Shown here in pieces: positions 5,675-10,234 of a stretch of 10,234 bases of DNA. The stretch is from contig JACCRA010000623.1 in NCBI GenBank assembly GCA_013813825.1, forward strand, positions 1 to 10,234. The letters are read 5' to 3'. Position 1 is the stretch's first letter, and each line of letters starts with the position of its first letter. The stretch comes from Pyrinomonadaceae bacterium (lineage in GTDB: Bacteria; Acidobacteriota; Blastocatellia; Pyrinomonadales; Pyrinomonadaceae). The notes under the pieces were generated by a model, which saw nothing but the letters and a program-made list of their open reading frames with translations, made no database searches and was not told the DNA's origin. Position numbers and translations under genes: made by a program.

Positions 5675-6177
5675 GCGAGTATGCTTGGATTCTGTGGACG
5701 GTGCTGGGGCTACTGCTGATCGCGGCGGAGATTTTTACGTCGGGATTTGTGCTGCTGTGGTTCGGTATCGGCGCGCTGGCCGCCGCGTTGGCCGGCATGT
5801 TGGGCTTAGGGTATCCGTTGCAGTTTCTGATCTTTTTCGCGGTCTCCACCGCGCTGACAGCCGCTTCGCGCACGATCTTCGTCAACTATTTCGGCCGGCG
5901 GCAAGGCGAGGCCGCGTTGAAAACCGGCATCGAATCGCTGCCGGGCCAAGTCGGCACGGTCGTCTCTTCGAGTCGCGGCTCGTTGCAGGAAGGCGCTGTC
6001 AAAGTTTACGGTTCGACGTGGACGGCTTTTCCGGCCGCAGGCGAAGCGCCGCTCGAAGCAGGCGACCGCGTCGTTGTTGAGCGTGTGCAGGGCGCTTCGA
6101 TTTACGTCCGCCGCGCGCTCGACGAACCGGGCTGGCGCGCCGCTGCGCTGAACGCGGGCGGTAAGGACGACGAATAA
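5671..6177 (+). CDS. Short NfeD-type membrane protein
   Basis: 168 residues of the NfeD family in its short form, lacking the ClpP-like serine protease domain of long NfeD proteins. The N-terminal half has hydrophobic segments at about 6-22, 25-45 and 48-72, including LLWFGIGALAAAL, a typical NfeD helix. The C-terminal half (about 88-150) is the family's OB-fold beta barrel: LPGQVGTVVSS, GAVKVYGSTWTAF, LEAGDRVVVERVQGASIYVR. Family members usually pair with a stomatin/flotillin-like SPFH protein encoded next door and act in membrane-microdomain quality control. No SPFH gene is visible on either side, so the partner here is unknown or elsewhere. The ATG overlaps the previous stop as ATGA. The last residues (LNAGGKDDE) are a short acidic tail. 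Confidence 0.88.
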   Translation: MSEYAWILWTVLGLLLIAAEIFTSGFVLLWFGIGALAAALAGMLGLGYPLQFLIFFAVSTALTAASRTIFVNYFGRRQGEAALKTGIESLPGQVGTVVSSSRGSLQEGAVKVYGSTWTAFPAAGEAPLEAGDRVVVERVQGASIYVRRALDEPGWRAAALNAGGKDDE

Positions 6178-6212
6178 CTCAACTGCTTGATGGAGAGAAC
6201 TCGGTGAGGCAA

Positions 6213-6219
6213 GGGAGGG
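6213..6219 (+). promoter_or_regulatory. Shine-Dalgarno site for the ChaN-family gene
   Basis: GGGAGGG lies 8 bases before the ATG at 6228-6230 and supports that start, which also begins a clean signal peptide. The in-frame GTG at 6204 has a weaker GGAGAG upstream and would place eight extra residues before the signal. Confidence 0.55.
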
Positions 6220-6227
6220 CTTGTGCG

Positions 6228-7193
6228 ATGCGACGCTTCTTTTCGTTAATACCGGTAATGTTTTTTTTGCTCGCGGCCATCGGCATAATGAACGTGACGA
6301 AAGCGCAGGATGAAATGGCGGCTGTGGAAATTTACAACGCGAAAGGCCAAACGGTCGCGCTTAAAGACGTGATCGAGGCGCTCGACAATTACGATGTCGT
6401 CTTCGTCGGCGAGTTGCACAACGACCGGGCGGCGCACGCCGTCGAGTTGGAAGTGTTGCAGGGCGCTTTCGCGCGCTATGGGGTTGAAGGCGTGGTGAAA
6501 TCTCAGTCGCGTCCGATGGCTCTCTCTTTAGAAATGTTCGAGCGCGACGTGCAGCACCTCTTGGACGAGTATCTCGCGGGCATGATTTTGGAGCGGCAAT
6601 TTCTCGCGGGGAGCCGCCCGTGGAATAACTACCAGACGGACTACCGGCCGCTCGTCGAATTCGCGCGCGGGCAGAAGTTGCCGGTGCTGGCGGCGAACGC
6701 GCCGGATCGCTACGTCAACCGCGTGTCGCGTCTAGGGCGTGAGGCGTTGAAGGAATTACCCACGCCGGCCAAGACGTGGATCGCGCCGCTGCCTTACGGT
6801 GAGGCGTCGGCGGCTTACTCGGAAAAATTCCGGGCCGTGATGGGCGGGATGCCGGCGGCAGCGCCCGGCGGCGCAGCAGGCGGCCACAGTTCGCCGCACG
6901 GCGCTTTGCATTTGCTTGACGCGCAGGCGTTGCGCGACGCGACGATGGCCTACTCGATTGCTGAACATTTGAAGCGGCAGCCGCGCGCGCTTGTCATCCA
7001 CGTCAACGGCAACTTTCACAGCGAAGGCCGCCTCGGCACTCCCGAACAACTGCTCGCCCTCCGCCCCGGCACTCGCCTCTTAGTCGTTAGCGTCGTCGGC
7101 GGTGAAGCCCCAACTAAGATCGACGCCGAGACATTGCGCCAACTCGGCGACTTCGTCGTCTATAAAAAGCGGAACGTCAATCGTTCTTTCTGA
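6228..7193 (+). CDS. ChaN-family secreted protein (heme/iron-binding family)
   Basis: 321 residues from the ATG at 6228. An N-terminal signal peptide (MRRFF then a hydrophobic core, probable cleavage after VTKA near residue 26) sends it out of the cytoplasm. Unlike the lipoprotein ChaN, there is no lipobox cysteine, so it is probably soluble in the periplasm. The ChaN/Tiki-like fold is marked by VVFVGELHND 57-66 with E62 and H64, then AAHAVELEVL with H70, LSLEMFERD 99-107, RPWNNYQTDYRPLVEFA 130-146, NAPDRYVNRVSRLG, ALRDATMAYSI and the C-terminal HVNGNFHSEGRLG with H258 and H264. ChaN proteins bind heme or iron, and related TIKI proteins are metal-dependent proteases; activity here is open. 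A Gly/Ala/Met/His-rich stretch at about 205-228 adds three histidines (H220, H224, H228). It is the last gene of the plus-strand run, 50 bp after the NfeD gene, and is followed by a strong terminator. Confidence 0.88.
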   Translation: MRRFFSLIPVMFFLLAAIGIMNVTKAQDEMAAVEIYNAKGQTVALKDVIEALDNYDVVFVGELHNDRAAHAVELEVLQGAFARYGVEGVVKSQSRPMALSLEMFERDVQHLLDEYLAGMILERQFLAGSRPWNNYQTDYRPLVEFARGQKLPVLAANAPDRYVNRVSRLGREALKELPTPAKTWIAPLPYGEASAAYSEKFRAVMGGMPAAAPGGAAGGHSSPHGALHLLDAQALRDATMAYSIAEHLKRQPRALVIHVNGNFHSEGRLGTPEQLLALRPGTRLLVVSVVGGEAPTKIDAETLRQLGDFVVYKKRNVNRSF

Positions 7194-7225
7194 AGCGGGC
7201 AAGTAGCTCTAAATATTTAAAAAAG

Positions 7226-7264
7226 AAACGCCGCACACTCTCGCGAGAGTGTGCGGCGTTTTTT
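7226..7264. terminator. Bidirectional intrinsic terminator, perfect palindrome
   Basis: Bases 7226-7261 are a perfect 36-base palindrome (18-bp arms from aaacgccg to cggcgttt) with centre CG|CG at 7243/7244. A run of six T (7259-7264) follows on the plus strand, and an A-rich tract (about 7215-7228) lies on the other side, giving a T-rich tract on the minus strand. It sits between the convergent ChaN-family and mosaic-protein genes and can end both transcripts. The transcript would need to leave at least three or four central bases unpaired as a loop. Confidence 0.9.
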
Positions 7265-7280
7265 ACTGCGTGTTGTCAAA

Positions 7281-7316
7281 GCTCCGGCGATCTGGTAAGT
7301 GCCTCGTCGCCGGAGC
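7281..7316 (-). terminator. Second hairpin after the mosaic-protein stop
   Basis: A perfect 10-bp inverted repeat (gctccggcga at 7281-7290, tcgccggagc at 7307-7316) with a 16-base loop begins 17 bases past the stop codon of the minus-strand gene. On that strand only three T follow the stem, so on its own it is a weak terminator. With the palindrome at 7226-7264 further on, it may act as a 3' stabilising stem or a first terminator in tandem. Confidence 0.5.
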
Positions 7317-7332
7317 CGGACGGTTAAGGTGA

Positions 7333-8046
7333 CTACTGGCCGAACCGCGCGCGATACTCAGTGGAGTAGAGGAATCCAATGACCATCGTGCGGAAATCGT
7401 TCGGGTTGTTGTTGAGAAGGTCGAGCCACATTTGGAAGCCCGCCGGTTCGGGATCGCGGCGCAGATAGCCGAAGTACTCGGTTAGCACGAAGGTGCGATT
7501 GAATGCCGCGCTCGTAAACTGCGAGCTATCCACGATGTCGTTGAAGACTTGCGCTCTCGTGCGGGCGCTCGTGTTCAGATCGGCGACGAGTTGGTCGCGA
7601 TTCGGCAGCGTGACGCCCGTGTTGACGATCAAGGCGTTCACATAGGCCGCGTTCGAGAGCGACTCGTAGATCGCGCGGAACTCGGGCCGCTGGACGAAGT
7701 CGTCCGGGTAGCGGGCGCGGTTGGCTAACGCTTCCTCTTCTGTCGCGCCGCCCACGGCCGCGAGATCGCGGATGAACTCGCGGAAGGTCGGATCCCGATT
7801 GAAGGCGGCGCGGTAAGAGCGGATCACGGACGCCCCCCGAATCTGGAACTCCCCCGAGCGGAAGAACGAGGAACTGACGTGAACCCGGTCACACAAGGCC
7901 GACGGACTATTCGGGTCTCGGTTGAACTGATCGGGACAGTTCGTCAGTACGTTGACCCAAGCGGTAAAGCCCGCCGGGTCAGGTTCCCTTGAGAGGAAGT
8001 CAAGATACTGCTGGCGGACAAAGAACCCCGTATCGTCAATCGGGTT
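7333..8046 (-). other. DUF4214-type C-terminal repeats within the mosaic protein
   Basis: The final 237 residues contain two clear units, FFVRQQYLDFLSREPDPAGFTAW and FVLTEYFGYLRRDPEPAGFQMW in pattern, plus a degenerate unit around IRSYRAAFNRDPTFREF. This domain of unknown function is common at the C-terminus of secreted bacterial proteins. The protein stops 13 residues after the last phenylalanine-leucine helix with no further anchor. Confidence 0.75.
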
Positions 8047-10234
8047 GTTTGCCGGAAAAGCTGGATTGGTGATCTGGACGACGCGGCCCGTGAAAATCTC
8101 CGTCACGAACAAGGAGCCGGTCCGCTCATCGCGCGCCAGACTGGTGGGTGTCATGAGGTTATCAACAGTCACGACCGGAGCCCCGCTGGGTGAATTGAAC
8201 AGCCGCAAGCGTCCGGGCGCGCCTTGTAGCATGTTGGCGCTGAATTCAAGCACAAAGAACCGATCCGCGCCCCCCGTTCTCACGGGCAGCACGTCAATCG
8301 CTGACGTCAGGCCAGTGATAAACGGCGCATTGTTGCCTGTGGCGATGTCCACTGTGCGGACTTGGGCCAGCCCCGGCTGGAATGGGAAGCCCGTCAGGAA
8401 AGGAACGAGGAGTTGGTCGCCAAAGAGGCGGATGCTGTCGGGCACGGCCTCGACCACGGGGCCGCCCGGAGGTGTCACCGGACTCGGTCGTGGGATCGGC
8501 GCGAAGGTGGCGAGCGTCGCGTCGGTTCCGGCATTGATGTCCACTCTACTCACCGAGTTCAGTCCCGCATTCACGACATAGAGGAAGTTTGCCGCCGCCA
8601 CTAATCCGAACGAATTTGTGGGGCGCACGTTGCCGGCGAAATTGGGTCTCGGCTCAGCTACAAAATCAGGAAAATCAGTGACCAGCCTGATCGTTAGCGT
8701 CTGCCCGCTTCCGTCATTCAATGTCACTTGAGACCCGCTCTTGAGCGTCGTCTGGTTGGCCGCAGTGAGTGTGAAACCGGCGGTCGTCGCTTCATTAACC
8801 GCGCTGAGATCAATCGCCAGCACGGAATTGAAGATCGGCGACGACGGGTTAGGATTCGGCATTTCGGTGCCGGGCGCGGGGCCGTTTAGCGTGGCATCGC
8901 CTTGCCCGATGGTGATAAACAACATGCGACCACGCAGTTCTAGACCCGAAGGCCCTGACGGGTCGTTGTTGGGAGGAGCAAGTCCTGCTGGCAGGTTGTC
9001 CAGCAGCGTGCGGCGAGCGCCGCTACTGCGGTCAAGAATGGACAGCCGCCCCGTATTCGGGCCGTTGCCCGCTTCAGCCACCAGCAGATGGCCGGAATTG
9101 ATAAAGATAATTTTGGTCGGCGCTCTCAGGCCGGTGGCGAACTCGGAAGTGAGCGCCCCATCGTTGTCAGTGATGGTCACAATCGCCGAGGACGGAGTGC
9201 CGAGGGTGGTGTTGACCACGCCGCTGAGCGTCACGGTTAGCGTCTCGTCGCCTTCGACGCGGAGATCGTCAAGGACGGAGAACGTCACCGTCTTGCTCGT
9301 CTCGTTGGCGGCGAAGCGGACGGTGCGCTCGATGGCCGCGTAGTCGCTACGATCCGAGGCGGAGCCGGGAACGGTCGCGATCTCGACGGAAGCCGCGCCG
9401 GTGCCACCCGTCCGCGTCACGGTAATGACGAGCGTGCGCTGGCCCTCGTTGACGGTGTAAGTGGCCGCGCTGAGCGCGACGGAGCCGAGGGCCGCAGCTC
9501 CTTGCAGCGGCTGAATGGCCGGGTCGATGTCGCTTGCCGGATCGTTGGTCAATCGCCGGACGCCACTGCCGTCGGAGTTGGCGGCGTAGATTTCGAGGTT
9601 GTCGCCGGCATCGCGGGAACTGACAAAGACGAGGCGCGCGCCATCGGACGAGCGCGCCGGATCAATGTCGAAAGACCGGGCGGGATCGGGCGCCGGCGTG
9701 GGCGTGGGCACTGGTGGGTTGAAAGTGATCCGCACCTGATTCGCGCCGTTCGCGTTCATCGTGTAAATCTCGTCGTTGCCGTCGCGGTCCGACTGGAAGG
9801 TGATCTGGCCCGGCGGCCACGACGGGGCCACGTCGTCGAAAGAGTTGTTGGTCAGGCGGAGCTGAAGAGTGCCGTTCGTGGCGAGCCGGTAAATCTCAAA
9901 CCTGTTGCCGTCGCGGTTCGAGGCAAAAGCGAGAATCGTGCCCGACGGCGCCCACGCCGGGTCGATGTCGTCAGCTCCGTTGTCGTCGGCGATCCCGTCG
10001 CCGCTCCTGTCCTGACTCGTGAAGTCGATCGGGTTAGTGCCGTCGGCGTTCATCACGTAAACATCATCGTCGCCGCCACGGTTGCTGACGAAGGCGATCT
10101 GCTGGTCGGTGAGCAACGGCGACCAAGTCGGCGAGATGTCCTCGGCCGGGTTGTTGGTCAGGCGCGTCGCCCCGCCGCCGGTGGCGCTGACGACGTAGAT
10201 TTCCTTGTTGCCGTCGCGGGTGCTGACGAAGGCG
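7333..10234 (-). CDS. Mosaic secreted/surface protein: TolB-like propeller, Calx-beta, ScyD-like region, DUF4214 (N-terminus cut)
   Basis: Partial: the frame stays open to the window edge, giving 966 visible residues. No true start is seen; the TTG at 10116 lies inside a propeller blade. The visible N-terminal part (about 9500-10234) holds TolB/PD40 blades with AFVSTRDGNKEIY, AFVSNRGGDDDVYVMNADG, AFASNRDGNRFEIY, TFQSDRDGNDEIYTMNANG and FVSSRDAGDNLEIYAANSDG. A Calx-beta domain (9160-9489) follows, from YTVNEGQ through LDDLRVEGDETLTVTLSG to VTITDND. A second propeller-like region (about 8047-9159) begins SEFATGLRAPTKI and resembles ScyD/ScyE-type proteins. The C-terminal 237 residues (7333-8046) carry DUF4214-type units with FLSREPDPAGF and YLRRDPEPAGF around a degenerate middle unit, and a Cys pair (NCPDQ, ALCDR). 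Such proteins are secreted or surface-bound; ligand and partner are unknown. It is convergent with the ChaN-family gene. Confidence 0.88.
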   Translation of the reverse strand, partial: AFVSTRDGNKEIYVVSATGGGATRLTNNPAEDISPTWSPLLTDQQIAFVSNRGGDDDVYVMNADGTNPIDFTSQDRSGDGIADDNGADDIDPAWAPSGTILAFASNRDGNRFEIYRLATNGTLQLRLTNNSFDDVAPSWPPGQITFQSDRDGNDEIYTMNANGANQVRITFNPPVPTPTPAPDPARSFDIDPARSSDGARLVFVSSRDAGDNLEIYAANSDGSGVRRLTNDPASDIDPAIQPLQGAAALGSVALSAATYTVNEGQRTLVITVTRTGGTGAASVEIATVPGSASDRSDYAAIERTVRFAANETSKTVTFSVLDDLRVEGDETLTVTLSGVVNTTLGTPSSAIVTITDNDGALTSEFATGLRAPTKIIFINSGHLLVAEAGNGPNTGRLSILDRSSGARRTLLDNLPAGLAPPNNDPSGPSGLELRGRMLFITIGQGDATLNGPAPGTEMPNPNPSSPIFNSVLAIDLSAVNEATTAGFTLTAANQTTLKSGSQVTLNDGSGQTLTIRLVTDFPDFVAEPRPNFAGNVRPTNSFGLVAAANFLYVVNAGLNSVSRVDINAGTDATLATFAPIPRPSPVTPPGGPVVEAVPDSIRLFGDQLLVPFLTGFPFQPGLAQVRTVDIATGNNAPFITGLTSAIDVLPVRTGGADRFFVLEFSANMLQGAPGRLRLFNSPSGAPVVTVDNLMTPTSLARDERTGSLFVTEIFTGRVVQITNPAFPANNPIDDTGFFVRQQYLDFLSREPDPAGFTAWVNVLTNCPDQFNRDPNSPSALCDRVHVSSSFFRSGEFQIRGASVIRSYRAAFNRDPTFREFIRDLAAVGGATEEEALANRARYPDDFVQRPEFRAIYESLSNAAYVNALIVNTGVTLPNRDQLVADLNTSARTRAQVFNDIVDSSQFTSAAFNRTFVLTEYFGYLRRDPEPAGFQMWLDLLNNNPNDFRTMVIGFLYSTEYRARFGQ
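9160..9489 (-). other. Calx-beta domain within the mosaic protein
   Basis: About 110 residues with the Calx-beta pattern: a first strand VNEGQRTLVITVTRTGG, a middle FAANETSKTVTFSVLDD, the hallmark VEGDETLTVTLSG and the terminal VTITDND. In this family the acidic ends coordinate calcium and the domain acts as an adhesive spacer in extracellular proteins. It separates the two propeller-like regions. Confidence 0.85.

Noticed and set aside
7952..8581. Long plus-strand frames opposite the mosaic protein, here and at 8741-9343
   Set aside because: They lie opposite a clear domain-bearing gene in a GC-rich region where antisense frames stay open by codon bias; the products show no domains.
10114..10116. 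TTG as the start of the mosaic protein
   Set aside because: The frame continues upstream to the window edge and encodes another propeller blade (AFVSTRDGNKEIY...), so this codon is internal.

Overview
The window looks like a piece of a moderately GC-rich (about 60% by eye) bacterial chromosome. The best taxonomic hint is the protein at the right edge: a secreted-type mosaic of TolB-like beta-propeller blades, a Calx-beta domain, a second propeller-like region and a C-terminal DUF4214 block with REPDPAGF-type motifs. I associate this architecture with Acidobacteriota, especially Blastocatellia. The placement is inference; there is no rRNA or tRNA gene here.

Left part, minus strand (24-2589): a tetrapyrrole/cytochrome operon read right to left. 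It holds a CcsA/HemX-like multi-helix membrane protein, a small four-helix-bundle protein of the 23S rRNA intervening-sequence (S23) family, and glutamyl-tRNA reductase HemA. The S23 gene is framed by two inverted, heptamer-built repeats (1298-1328 and 1739-1769). These butt against the stop codon of the CcsA-like gene and lie 5 bp from the hemA start, so the unit looks like a cassette dropped between two co-transcribed genes. Another short heptamer array abuts the hemA stop at the left edge. A fair sigma70-type promoter (2627-2655) precedes the operon.

Middle (2755-4084): an HD-superfamily hydrolase on the plus strand, a lower-GC orphan gene of unknown function, and a small three-helix membrane protein on the minus strand that starts with TTG. 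Between the last two is a short convergent spacer with repeat fragments.

Right-centre, plus strand (4240-7193): a compact run of monofunctional proline dehydrogenase, a zinc-ribbon two-helix membrane protein, a short NfeD-type membrane protein (ATGA overlap with the gene before) and a secreted ChaN-family protein. The run ends at a perfect palindromic, probably bidirectional terminator (7226-7264).

Right part, minus strand (7333-10234): the mosaic surface or secreted protein, cut by the window edge so its N-terminus is missing. A second hairpin follows its stop.

Most of the window is ordinary chromosome. The part most worth following up is the S23 gene with its inverted heptamer repeats inside the ccsA-like/hemA operon.
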